Positions 32,287 to 40,490 of a stretch of DNA of 64,000 nt are shown here, one piece after another. This DNA comes from Hydractinia symbiolongicarpus (lineage: Eukaryota > Cnidaria > Hydrozoa > Anthoathecata > Hydractiniidae). The notes below the pieces were generated by a model. It worked only from the letters and a program-made list of their open reading frames with translations. It ran no database searches and had not been told where the DNA came from. The stretch lies in the NCBI RefSeq assembly GCF_029227915.1, contig NC_079885.1, forward strand, positions 16,939,001-17,003,000, in the 5' to 3' direction. The position numbers and the translations under genes are program-made. How positions within the stretch are numbered: the stretch's first letter is position 1; every line of letters starts with the position of its first letter.

Positions 32287-32358
32287 AGTCCCCACCTGAA
32301 TATAGGCCTTAATTTTATATATTTTATAAGGTCATATGACCTTATAAAATATGGTTTT
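32287..32358. other. convergent intergenic with AT hairpin
   Basis: TATATTTTATAAGGTCATATGACCTTATAAAATA (about 32316-32349) is a near-perfect 17-bp-arm palindrome lying between convergent genes. A transcription-termination or processing role is plausible. It is not a bacterial terminator. Confidence 0.6.
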
Positions 32359-32724
32359 CTAGTCCTTACCCAACAGCCATTCCTTTTTAAAGTCCTTGTA
32401 CCGGCATTCTGTGATGTGTGTCTGGGGGTAGTGGTTTTTACCTTGTACATATACCGATGAAATAGCTAGAATAGCGCTGACTTGGCAGTGCTCATCATAC
32501 GGTACCAACATACTATGGAATTTGGTGGTAATTGTGTCCTTGTAATATTGGAGTTTAGCATTCACATAACGATCCTTTTTTAGTGGCTCTGTCGTCAATT
32601 GTTCGGATATTTGCTCTTCAATCTTGCACCAGATTTGGCGATACTTTGCGATCCAATCCGGATACTCCTCAAAATCGAGGCTCATTGCCGGTGACGCATT
32701 GGCATTATACTTAGTCACCCCCAT
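32359..32724 (-). CDS. unknown Polinton accessory protein (121 aa)
   Basis: Intact ORF, mixed charged and aromatic residues (SLDFEEYPDWIAKYRQIWCK, ILAISSVYVQGKNHYPQTHI). No signal peptide, membrane span or recognised domain. No AATAAA just before its ATG, but it follows the minus-strand gene at 32749 closely, so it may be read through from it. Confidence 0.5.
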   Translation of the reverse strand: MGVTKYNANASPAMSLDFEEYPDWIAKYRQIWCKIEEQISEQLTTEPLKKDRYVNAKLQYYKDTITTKFHSMLVPYDEHCQVSAILAISSVYVQGKNHYPQTHITECRYKDFKKEWLLGKD

Positions 32725-32748
32725 TCAGGGAGAAGATTTTAGGCGTCT

Positions 32749-33110
32749 TTACCTTAACGCCACCTCAAGGTCCTGTGTATGATATCCCACCAGATATCGT
32801 TTGTCCTTGCCCCCATTGGTAGGCATGGGATCTGATACCGTTAGGTATTCTACATTGATATCATTGATATCCGTGAAGGTAGCAGCAAAATTGTAGAATA
32901 GATTAGATTTAACAAGCTCATTTTCAAATCTTCGAACGACTTCAGAGAATTGCAAGGCATTGTACATGCACAGCCACCCCCATTATATGTGATATATTCG
33001 TGATAGCAGTACCAATATAATATTTTACCGCCTACCACAAACCTACGTCCACAGGTAAATTTGTCATATGCATCGAGTACCCTTTCACAGTCACCGCATT
33101 CTTCATTCAT
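32749..33110 (-). pseudogene. Cys-rich accessory protein, frameshifted
   Basis: The ATG at 33110 overlaps an AATAAATG signal. The N-terminus MNEECGDCERVLDAYDKF carries CxxC, followed by CGRRF, YWYCYHEYI and CACTMPCNSL, enough cysteines and histidine for a zinc site. Near 32960 the frame changes to FYNFAATFTDINDINVEYLT with a final YLVGYHTQDLEVALR. Family unknown. I looked for an Ulp1/adenain-type His-Asp-Gln-Cys arrangement here and did not find one. Confidence 0.5.
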
Positions 33111-33300
33111 TTATTAGCATGTCAAGACGAGCCTCCAAATTATCGAGACGTCCCCATAGGTCTTTAATCCGCCGTTTATTGGACCCCTCCTTCTCCTCCT
33201 GTACGCATGCTAGGGTTACAAGTGGTAAGGATAGTCCAATGGCAGTAAGGAAGGTCATGAAAATCATACGTTTCAAGCTATATTGACAGTTAATACACAT
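33103..33300 (-). CDS. small single-pass membrane protein (65 aa)
   Basis: MIFMTFLTAIGLSLPLVTLAC is a membrane segment or signal anchor near residues 12-32. It is followed by a charged helix (RIKDLWGRLDNLEARLDML) with heptad spacing. It overlaps the next start by eight bases, typical of this compact genome. No family recognised; such small hydrophobic proteins are common in viruses. Confidence 0.6.
   Translation of the reverse strand: MCINCQYSLKRMIFMTFLTAIGLSLPLVTLACVQEEKEGSNKRRIKDLWGRLDNLEARLDMLINE
33108..33115 (-). promoter_or_regulatory. start-proximal AATAAA signal overlapping ATG
   Basis: Minus strand CTAATAAATGAATG: the hexamer ends on the A of the start codon (33110). Confidence 0.5.
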
Positions 33301-33307
33301 TTTTATT
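33298..33307 (-). promoter_or_regulatory. start-proximal AATAAA signal
   Basis: Minus strand CCTATAATAAAAATG; hexamer at 33307-33302, one base before the ATG. Confidence 0.5.
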
Positions 33308-33312
33308 ATAGG

Positions 33313-33600
33313 TTACACATATTCGAGTACCTCAGGATCCTTTGCAACGGCTTTGTTGCACATGTCCTGCGTTTTGAACCGGTCTGATATATATTGGAGC
33401 ATGCGTGGATTATTTTCAACAGCCCCATTACACATTTCCTGCGTTTTGAACCGGTCGGGGGCATGTATGAGTGCCCAGTGATCTTTTTCAACAACATTGT
33501 TACACATGTCTCGCGTCATGAGTCGGTCCGGCACGTATTGGAGCAGCCAGGGAATTTTTTCGTCGGCTTTGTTACACATGTCTTGCGTCTTGAAACTCAT
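33313..33600 (-). CDS. DUF4116-like repeat protein, short (95 aa)
   Basis: The ATG at 33600 (MSFKTQDMCNKA) has the AATAAA signal; an upstream ATG at 33672 lacks it. The protein consists of about four repeats of about 31 residues with consensus PDRFKTQDMCNKAVxKxPxxL. These resemble DUF4116-type repeats of giant viruses and their relatives. Function unknown; helical-repeat binding proteins are the usual guess. Confidence 0.6.
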   Translation of the reverse strand: MSFKTQDMCNKADEKIPWLLQYVPDRLMTRDMCNNVVEKDHWALIHAPDRFKTQEMCNGAVENNPRMLQYISDRFKTQDMCNKAVAKDPEVLEYV

Positions 33601-33607
33601 CTTTATT
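33598..33607 (-). promoter_or_regulatory. start-proximal AATAAA signal
   Basis: Minus strand CTACTAATAAAGATG; one base between hexamer and ATG at 33600. Confidence 0.5.
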
Positions 33608-33646
33608 AGTAGTATTATCTTGCAACAATTGCTGTAAGATAATGTT

Positions 33647-34072
33647 TCAAGCCAACCCCCACAACTTTTCAAGATCTACCTTTTCATTCTCTGAAAAGTA
33701 CCAATCGATGACCCTATCTGGATGCCATGTTATTGGAGCTAGCTCCTCCTTAATTCTGGCCTTTTCATCTTTCCTTTGATGGTAGGCTTTTCGCCACTCG
33801 GCCTGGGTTATATTTTTCATTACATCCCGGGTGATAAACCAGTCCGGTATATACTTCAAAATGTCGGGCCGCCTTATAACAGCCCAGTTACACATGTCCT
33901 GCGTTTCGCATTGATCCGGCACATACATGAGCATCCAGGGCTCCTTTGCAACAGCCTTGTTACACATGTCCTGTGTTTTGAACCTATTAGGTATATTTTT
34001 ATTGCTATCACTTCTATTTTGCATGTTTCTATTGTTATCTATAATTGCGTGTGTTAACAATAATATGCACAA
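33647..34072 (-). CDS. DUF4116-like repeat protein with distinct C-terminus (141 aa)
   Basis: Starts near 34072 (upstream portion SDSNKNIPNRFKTQDMCNKA), with three repeats (VPDQCETQDMCNWAVIRRP, IPDWFITRDVMKNI) and then a charged C-terminal part, EWRKAYHQRKDEKARIKEEL, ending WYFSENEKVDLEKLWGLA. It is a sister of the ORFs on either side. The N-terminal 30 residues may be a chance extension. The 33807-33905 part of it is duplicated perfectly at 34117-34215. Confidence 0.55.
   Translation of the reverse strand: MCILLLTHAIIDNNRNMQNRSDSNKNIPNRFKTQDMCNKAVAKEPWMLMYVPDQCETQDMCNWAVIRRPDILKYIPDWFITRDVMKNITQAEWRKAYHQRKDEKARIKEELAPITWHPDRVIDWYFSENEKVDLEKLWGLA
33807..33905. repeat. 99-bp perfect direct repeat, copy 1
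   Basis: Identical by eye to 34117-34215, 310 bp away. Begins GTTATATTTTTCATTACATC and ends GTCCTGCGTT. It lies within the repeat ORF 33647-34072. Confidence 0.9.
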
Positions 34073-34116
34073 AAACTTTGTTCAAATTTAAGACATGCAT
34101 GCTATTGTTTAAATGT

Positions 34117-34215
34117 GTTATATTTTTCATTACATCCCGGGTGATAAACCAGTCCGGTATATACTTCAAAATGTCGGGCCGCCTTATAACAGCCCAGTTA
34201 CACATGTCCTGCGTT
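34117..34215. repeat. 99-bp perfect direct repeat, copy 2
   Basis: Second copy, in the gap between two repeat ORFs, where it is not part of a long open frame. Its identity implies recent duplication or conversion. Confidence 0.9.
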
Positions 34216-34217
34216 AT

Positions 34218-34577
34218 TTAATATAAGATATTGATTTTTTTAAAAAAAAATAAAAAAAAATAAGGTATATCCTCGAGTTCCAAGGTCTTTGAAAAGGCCT
34301 TGATGCACATGTCCCGCGTTTTTATATGATCCGGCACCCGGTAGAGCATGAGGGGCTCCCTTTCAACAATTTTGTTACATATATCCCAAGTCTTGAATCG
34401 ATCTGGCATCGATATTAATATGAAGGGATTATATTCAGCTCTCCTATTATAAGATTCCCCTCTCTCAATATCATACTCTAATAGGGCAACCAATTCAGCC
34501 TTACGTAGTCTATAATACCCTTTAAGTCCACGACCTTTTGCAATATCACGTAATTGTTTGACAGTTTTTGATTCCAT
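34218..34577 (-). CDS. SAP-like domain plus DUF4116-like repeats (about 119 aa)
   Basis: The ATG at 34577 has the AATAAA signal. The N-terminus TVKQLRDIAKGRGLKGYYRL followed by RKAELVALLE fits a SAP/Rho-N-like helix-extended-helix motif (DNA or RNA binding). It is followed by two to three repeats (PDRFKTWDICNKIVEREP, PDHIKTRDMCIKAF). The C-terminus FFLFFFKKINILY is encoded by an A/T run and looks like a truncated end. The ancestral gene may have joined this ORF to the downstream repeat ORFs. Confidence 0.6.
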   Translation of the reverse strand: MESKTVKQLRDIAKGRGLKGYYRLRKAELVALLEYDIERGESYNRRAEYNPFILISMPDRFKTWDICNKIVEREPLMLYRVPDHIKTRDMCIKAFSKTLELEDIPYFFLFFFKKINILY

Positions 34578-34587
34578 TCTCTTTATT
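34575..34587 (-). promoter_or_regulatory. start-proximal AATAAA signal
   Basis: Minus strand ATATAATAAAGAGAATG; hexamer at 34587-34582, four bases before the ATG. Confidence 0.5.
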
Positions 34588-34600
34588 ATATACAATTTTT

Positions 34601-34881
34601 AACAAAGTCGGAGGATTTCATTCCGCTCGACTAACACAGTTACTTCCCTCGGGGAATTTCCCTACTCATTTTTGTATGATAGGGAATTTCCCTTATGTGC
34701 GTAGAATATTATGGTAAATGTGCTAGAAGATATTGGACCTCTTATTCTACCTTAATGACGTCATTGTAGTGAATACTAGGTCCTTGAATTATGTGGATCA
34801 ATATGGGATGGGTCTTGGATGGTGCGGTGGGGGGGGGGGAGGGGGGGGGGGGGGTGTTTCAGTGACACGAACGCAACTGTG
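34601..34881. other. right edge of the Polinton region with poly-G tract
   Basis: No ORF. GGGAATTTCCCT words occur twice in near-palindromic form (34656-34692). A run of about 26 G with one A interruption lies at 34829-34855. The element's right end must fall here but no inverted repeat with the left edge was visible. Confidence 0.45.
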
Positions 34882-35690
34882 CTAGAACGAAAATTTTCCT
34901 ATCTCTACATCCACTCCTGCATTAATGTCAGCTACACGGGTCATGTTTAGGTGCATATGGTACATTTGTTCGTTTGGAGATGCTCCATCACTTGTGACAT
35001 CAACAACTTTTATGCCACATTTTTCCTCCAGTATGCCAACCGCTTTCCAAAAGAGAGGAAACAATTAAATTGATGTGACATTGGTAGTAGTAAAATTTGC
35101 AAATGAAAATTTTAACGGATTTACAATGCTTCTCACAAGAAAAACTAAGACATGAGATGCAATTTCATCAACATTTTTCAACGCAACATAATTTAGATTA
35201 ATATCACCAAGGTCAACAAAACCGATAAAATCACCATTTTGCTTATCCCACACAAGACTTTCTTGAATTTTCATTTCATCCATTAATAATATTGCATATT
35301 TCTCATTTGGTTGGAATTTGGAGACCATATTACACAATTCCTGGATAACGTCTTTGTTAAAACCTTGCTTTGGACGAATATAGTTCTTATAGTCCCTTAA
35401 ACGACGTCTACTAGGGAGTACCAAGAAACCACTGTCTTTCTTATCGTCAACACGAATCTCATCATAAAAGGCGGGGGATTTTGCACAAATATATATTTTC
35501 TTTCTTTGAATTCTATCCCTTAGAGCATGATCAACTTCCCTATCTCTTATCACAACATCAACTAACTTTTCTCTCCATGACTTGTCAAATTGATTCTAAC
35601 CAGCAGGAACTTTAAAAATAGATAGACCTTTATATTTAGCCCTTCGTGAAACTGTGCAACCGTATAGAGAGCAATTTTCGCCAGGCATGT
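34882..35690 (-). pseudogene. P-element/THAP9-type transposase, N-terminal relic
   Basis: Minus strand from 35690: MPGENCSLYGCTVSRRAKYK and GLSIFKVPAG make a C2CH THAP-like finger, interrupted by a stop. WREKLVDVVIRDREVDHALRDRI and KKIYIC follow (35600-35480). Then LPSRRRLRDYKNYI, the region typical of P-type transposases: LLMDEMKIQESLVWDKQNGD and FIGFVDLGDINLNY (RNase-H-like fold), HVLVFLVRSIVNPLKFSFAN, a stop at 35065, then LFPLFWKAVGILEEKCGIKV and VTSDGASPNEQM. THAP plus this core identifies the P-element superfamily. The C-terminal half is missing. The end at 34882 meets the G-rich Polinton edge, consistent with disruption by that insertion. Confidence 0.82.
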
Positions 35691-35839
35691 TGAAAATAAT
35701 TCTGTTTAAATGCTTGTTAATCCTATGTTTACAGTAACTAATCACTTAAATGCGCCATTTTTCAACACGAGCGTGCAGTCAAAGCGCTGGATACGAGGTA
35801 TATTCTGCTAACAAAAACATAAAAAATAGAGCTGCGCGA

Positions 35840-36115
35840 TTCACCAGACTATCTCTTTTCCTTATGACTATGGTTGTAATGACCTGCATGTTTAGCTTGT
35901 CATACAAAGTGATTTTTTTTTCTTGAAATTTAGATGACTTAGCTTTCATGTCAGTGTTGTAAATGACCTGCATGCTTAGCCTGTCGTACAAACTGATTTT
36001 TTTTCTTGAAATTTTGATGAATTGGCTTTCATGTCAGTGTTGTAATGACCTGCATGCTTAGCCTGTCGTACAAAGTGAGTTTTTTCTTGAAACTTTGATG
36101 ATTTGGCTTTCGTGT
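35840..36115. repeat. 93-bp tandem repeat, three units
   Basis: TGACCTGCATGCTTAGCCTG, TCTTGAAATTTTGATGA and TTGGCTTTCATGTCAGTGTTG recur in order at about 85-95 bp spacing. The sequence matches 17270-17382 on the other side of the provirus. Confidence 0.85.
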
Positions 36116-36300
36116 CAAAAAAAACAACACGTGATAGAAACCTCAAAGGAGAAAAAAAAATTATTTATTATAATTTATTAATATTTAAGTAATACTGATA
36201 TCTTTTATGTGTTCCATAATAATTAACGTCGTTTGTATTTCACCGATTTTAATTTTAATAAATTTATATTTCTATTCTGTTTTTTTAATTTTCTTTCCTG
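36116..36300. other. AT-rich spacer
   Basis: No gene or clear repeat. Confidence 0.4.
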
Positions 36301-36615
36301 CGAAATTCACTTAATGACGTTGTTTAAACGTTTCTTAAATCACCATATAAGGTAACTTAAACGTTACAAATGGAACGTTATTTGAACGCCCTGAAAAAAG
36401 TTGTTATTGAATGTGCAAACGGGACGTTATTTGTCCGTTAATTGAACCAACGGAATGACGTTATTTAAACGTTCATTTCGAACGTCATTTGAACGTTACA
36501 TGCGGAACGTTATTTAAACGTCCTGAAGAAAGAGGTTATTGAATGTGCAAATGGTACGTTATTTGACCGTTAATTGAACGATCAAAATGACGTCTTTTGG
36601 ACGTTAAAAAAACGT
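36301..36615. repeat. AACGTT-rich tandem repeat, about 132-bp unit
   Basis: GGAACGTTATTTGAACGCCC at 36372 and GGAACGTTATTTAAACGTCC at 36504 start two units that share TTATTGAATGTGCAAA and GTTAATTGAACG. It is rich in the AACGTT palindrome, like the block at 16086-16560. Confidence 0.75.
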
Positions 36616-37402
36616 TCTTGTGTCCACTGGGATATTTGATAACACAAATTTTGTTGAAAAAATTTTTCCTGTTTAACGAGACAACGATCTTGCAGTAGTG
36701 TGAGGGCTTTTAATAGGAAATTAGCTGTTAAAATTATGGATGAGATACGTTCTGGATTAATTTTGTAAGTATTTTCTACTGAATTTATTGTCACCCCCAA
36801 CCAAGTCATACATTGTACCGGCTCCCATATTGTTTTTTCTTCGTTAATGACAAACCCAGATTTCTTCAAAAGTAAAACTATCTTGGCTGCTTTCTAAGTT
36901 TTGATATGTTTGATATGTTTATTCAATCTTTGTGCCAGACAGAAACAAGTGGCCGAAGAAAGAACAAAAGGTAAAACAGTAAAAACATAAAACGATTCTT
37001 TGTTATTTCTTTTCCAGGAAAACCGCAAGTAAATTTGGTGTTCTGCGAATATATCGACATGATGGTATCCTTTTCTTAAATCAAACTTTAATAAAAAAGA
37101 CCTAGGAGGAACAAACTGACTGAACTCGCGCCTATCATCAAACTTTACGTGTTCTTTTACAAGACATTCGTTTACATGTCTAAGATCAAAAATCAGACGC
37201 TTTTTTCAGACGAGCTGATAGCGACAGATAAAGGATTAATAACCTCTGGTTTAAAAGGTACTTCGATTGCTGAACCGGCTACGAGAAGTTTGTTAATGGA
37301 ATTTGATACGGATTCATGATACGTCAAAGCAGACTGAATTTTTTTAAAATGTTTTAATTCTAGTGTTTTTAACAAAGGCAATTTGTATCCTTTTTTCAAC
37401 AT
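36595..37402 (-). pseudogene. DIRS/Ngaro-type reverse transcriptase relic
   Basis: Minus strand: 37402-37193 has the N-terminal flank (EVPFKPEVINPLSVAI). In shifted frames RLIFDLRHVNECLVKEHVKF, SFLLKFDLRKGYHHVDIF and VFTVLPFVLSSATCFCL follow (37190-36940), the fingers and palm A of DIRS/Ngaro RTs (KFDLxxGYHHVDI keeps the first catalytic Asp). It then jumps to LKKSGFVINEEKTIWEPVQC and MTWLGVTINSVENTYKI (36869-36740). The catalytic FLDD segment between them is missing, so the palm is deleted. No tyrosine recombinase or RNase H part is visible. Confidence 0.7.
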
Positions 37403-37434
37403 ATTTACAATAATATTTACAATAATAAAATGAG

Positions 37435-37994
37435 ATTACAGTGCACTTAAAACTTTAGGGCCAAATAACTTGGAAACGAGATGATGACGTCAATGAGTTT
37501 TCACCGCGTGGGTAACTAGGAAACACCTAGGACCAATTTGGGTAATTCTCCCTAGCCTGGATTCCCCAAATCCTTTTCGGACTGGACGGGTTGATGACGT
37601 CATCAAAAAACCTTCAAACCCTAATGTCTCTGCAATCGTTTCTCAAAAGTACATAATCCTATACATTTCCTTGATCAGTGTTTCAAGATCTATACGATTA
37701 AAGCAACAGGTATACAAATTTCTAAAAAAAAATTTTTGGTTTTGACGGGTCATTGCTGACGTCAGCAAAAAGTTTTTAAACCCTTTTATCTCATTGACCG
37801 TTCATCAAAAGCACATGATCATATACATCTTCTTGATCAGCAGTTTAAGCTCTACACAATGGAGGCAACGTGAAAATTAAATTTCCCCAATTTTTTTCGA
37901 ATTTGCACTGCTGAAGTCAGCGCAAAATAAACAACAACTACTTTTTCATTGTCCTTCTGCCTAAGTGGATTTCTCCACTGGCCTTATCGACTAG
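37435..37994 (+). mobile_element. Helitron non-autonomous element, 5'-truncated
   Basis: Ends in the hairpin CTAAGTGGATTTCTCCACTGG, then CCTTATCGACTAG, with T next. Internal blocks GATGACGTCATCAAAAAACC, TTGCTGACGTCAGCAAAAAG and TGATCAGCAGTTTAAGCTC match the reverse complement of 48264-48997. Homology stops at about 37435, before the 5' TCTATATAATAATACGC end, so it is truncated. Confidence 0.85.
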
Positions 37995-38796
37995 TAATTA
38001 ATATTATGCTCAGTTTCACTTAGGGCTATAATATCGAACTTATAAGTACACAACATTAAACTGAACGCACCATGGTCTTTTTATGTTATCAAATTCATGT
38101 TAACCAAAGTAATTTTTCATAAACAGGTTGTCTATATAGTCATGAAGTGCGTGTAATTTCTTGTATTGATCTTTCGAGGGGTCCATTAATTACACACCTC
38201 CATTCAGAATGCACGAGGATGGACAGCAACGGACTTACTTGAACAGTTTTGTAGTCCCTTTTTTCCCATATTTAATAGTTTTTTCAGGTCAAGTTACTTG
38301 GACGCCCAAGTCTCCCATATACACGCTATTTATATCAGAACAACTTACACGAGCACTGCCTTCAGTTTTGCCAAAAAATAAGAACAACTTCAGGCTCAAA
38401 TCATTATAAAATTTAGAATAACCTGAGTCCAAATTTTGCGATAGAGTAAGAACAATCCAGGTTGTGAATTCTCCTGAAATTTTCTCGACAGCTGCCAATA
38501 AAAAGTATTTGCTTGTGATCGTTTCTTGTCTAATTAAATACAATAAGTGCGAATTCAAATTCATATTGGCGCGATTACGGCGCTGTTCACAATTGTTTAA
38601 AGTTCCATAAATACGAACACAATGAGGTGTTCTGAACAAATCTGGTTGATTAAGACTCAAAATATAAGAAGAGCGAGCCTAATCCACGTCGCGACCCCCG
38701 AAGGTTGCAAAATTTGAGAAAAATGGCGGTGCTGACGTCAGTAACAACGAGCATGCTTTAAGAGTATCGATTTAACCAACAACCTCAGTCCGCTGT
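37995..38796. other. gene-poor DNA with one unassigned ORF
   Basis: The minus-strand 38660-38289 frame (123 codons, e.g. ITSKYFLLAAVEKISGEFTT) reads like real protein and could be a host exon. I cannot assign a family or flanking exons. Confidence 0.3.
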
Positions 38797-38938
38797 GTAC
38801 TTTGACATCCGCTGTAAACTTTGACAACTGCGAATTTCGATTAGTGTGAAATTTGACTAGTGTCAACTCCGCCTAGGTGTGAATTCTGATAAGTGTGACT
38901 TCCGACAAGTGTGAACTTCGACTAGTGTGAACTTCGAG
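38797..38938. repeat. minisatellite, GTGTGAACTTCGACTA-type 16-18 bp units
   Basis: About eight diverged units such as TAGTGTGAACTTCGAC and AAGTGTGACTTCCGAC. Confidence 0.75.
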
Positions 38939-39452
38939 AATGTAATCTTTAATGGCTGCTAAATTCTAAATTAGTAGTCCTGTTTCATTATATTTTGTCC
39001 ATGATTGTAGGTACCAGTCTCGCATTTATGTATAAGGTATTTTCGACAGAAAATAAAACGAATTAATCTCGTTTTTCCCAAAAATTACAACTAACTAATG
39101 AAAATACTTACACAGGCTTGCTAAAACAAGTATCAAATATGGCAACTAATTAAGCAAAAAAATCCGAGTTTGAACACCTTAATTTCTCAATGGCGTGCTA
39201 TTTTACTTTCCATGTTTACCTGTTTGTATTGTTAGGGATGGGCGATTCAAAAACCACCTCTAATGAGCCATTGGATTAAAGTTTATTCTTATAAAACACA
39301 ATTCCTTTTCCTATATTTTTATATATATGAATAGTTTATACACACATTGTCTTATGTTTTTGACAAACGCATAACTTTAAACTTTATCCATATAGTATCT
39401 CTTTATAGCTCACAAAAAGTTACCAAAACCTAAGTTTAAGTTATGCCACAAG
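38939..39452. other. probable 3' flank of the dioxygenase gene
   Basis: AT-rich, no ORF. The minus-strand transcript of the next gene should end here; AATAAA on that strand (TTTATT) appears at 39057-39062 region and elsewhere, without a decisive site. Confidence 0.35.
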
Positions 39453-39968
39453 TTAGAACAAATACTCCTTTATGTATTTCTTTCTTGTGAAATGATCGTC
39501 AGCCGGTCGGTTTATAGCCAAAAAAAAATTATCTCCAACACATAATCTCATGTACTTGATGTGGTTTGTCTCATCTAGATTGAACCTGTGATAGATACCT
39601 CCAGGAATACCGATCAGATCGCCTTTCTCGATTAAAACGCGTATCCACTCGTCTTTGTGGTTTCGAAAATCAAAATAACCACCACCTTCGACGACATAAC
39701 AAATTTCATCACCAACATGAAAATGCTCTATTGAAAAACACTTGTCTTTCTTGGTCTCCTTCTCAGATAAATTCACAACATCGTTAAAGTTATACTCTCT
39801 TTCTGTTGTATAAAATTTGAGTTTTGGGTCCTCTAAATATCTCTCCCCCTTGGCGTACATATCCGGGTTTAATTTCTCGTAAAACACACCAAATTTAATA
39901 AGTGCTTTGATGTCAATTTCTTTACATTGATCTTTGATTTTTTCATCAAATAACCAGGCTTGGACCAT
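39453..39968 (-). CDS. ADI1: acireductone dioxygenase (ARD)
   Basis: A complete 171-residue single-exon frame. It opens MVQAWLFDEKIKDQ like the animal enzyme, and has a cupin core: EHFHVGDEICYVVEGGGYFD gives metal ligands His82, His84 and Glu88, and GIYHRFNLDETN gives His127, the 2-His/Glu/His set of the family. NRPADDHFTRKKYIKEYL is the expected end. The length matches the usual 160-180 residues. The enzyme oxidises acireductone with Fe(II) to the keto acid precursor of methionine in the methionine salvage pathway, in cytosol or nucleus. No stops or frameshifts. The absence of introns could mean a retrocopy or a natural single-exon gene. Neighbours are all repeats. Confidence 0.93.
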   Translation of the reverse strand: MVQAWLFDEKIKDQCKEIDIKALIKFGVFYEKLNPDMYAKGERYLEDPKLKFYTTEREYNFNDVVNLSEKETKKDKCFSIEHFHVGDEICYVVEGGGYFDFRNHKDEWIRVLIEKGDLIGIPGGIYHRFNLDETNHIKYMRLCVGDNFFLAINRPADDHFTRKKYIKEYLF

Positions 39969-40490
39969 CTTGATTAACAGAAAAAAGTGCGCGTTTTGTT
40001 AACAACTTCGTCTTCAAGACTTGATAACTATTTAAAAAAGAAAAAGGTGTATTGTTAAAATTTAAGCGACAAAAATAAAGCTTTTGCACAAGAAGCACAA
40101 AGTTTTAAAATTTTGGACTATGAACACTTGGTTTTAAATGACAAACGACTCAATAAACTTTAACAGTCACAGCTCCAATGTTAATGGAAACATGTGTTGT
40201 AAACAAAGCGAAACAAGAGATATTTCCCAACACAAGCTATCAAACATTACTTTTGTTTTATTTTACGTTTCTTTATTTAAATTGTTTTTATCATTTTTGT
40301 CAGACCGCACAGTTTTTCTACATGCGCCACTGCATTGCACTTACCTGCGGTCCATGAGGTTTGATCCAGCACTATATCAATGAACATGCTTTGTCAATGT
40401 ATTTGATTTTTGCAAAGCAAATGAGCTTCGGGAGCGAAGCGAAATTGAGGAGCACGTTTGCTACGCAAAGTATACTAAGAAAATTAAAGA
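39969..40490. other. 5' flank of ARD gene
   Basis: No recognised gene. The 81-residue plus-strand ORF at 40138-40383 shows no family. The ARD promoter should lie near 39970-40130; there is no clear TATA element. Confidence 0.35.

Larger units (their letters stand above)
18124..34600. mobile_element. Polinton/Maverick (adintovirus-like) provirus, decayed
   Basis: A contiguous block holding family-B DNA polymerase, packaging ATPase, retrovirus-type integrase and a probable double-jelly-roll capsid protein, the hallmark set of Polinton/Maverick elements. It also has about fifteen accessory ORFs on both strands with very short gaps and overlaps, as in a viral genome. Base composition is clearly less AT-rich than the flanks. 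I did not recognise the adenovirus-like Ulp1 protease, terminal inverted repeats or 6-bp target duplications, so the ends are approximate. Multiple frameshifts and stops in the three core enzymes show it cannot be an intact mobile copy. Confidence 0.88.

Noticed and set aside
32749-33110. Polinton cysteine protease
   Set aside because: Cysteines are arranged as CxxC pairs, and the His-Asp/Asn-Gln-Cys order of the protease is not seen.
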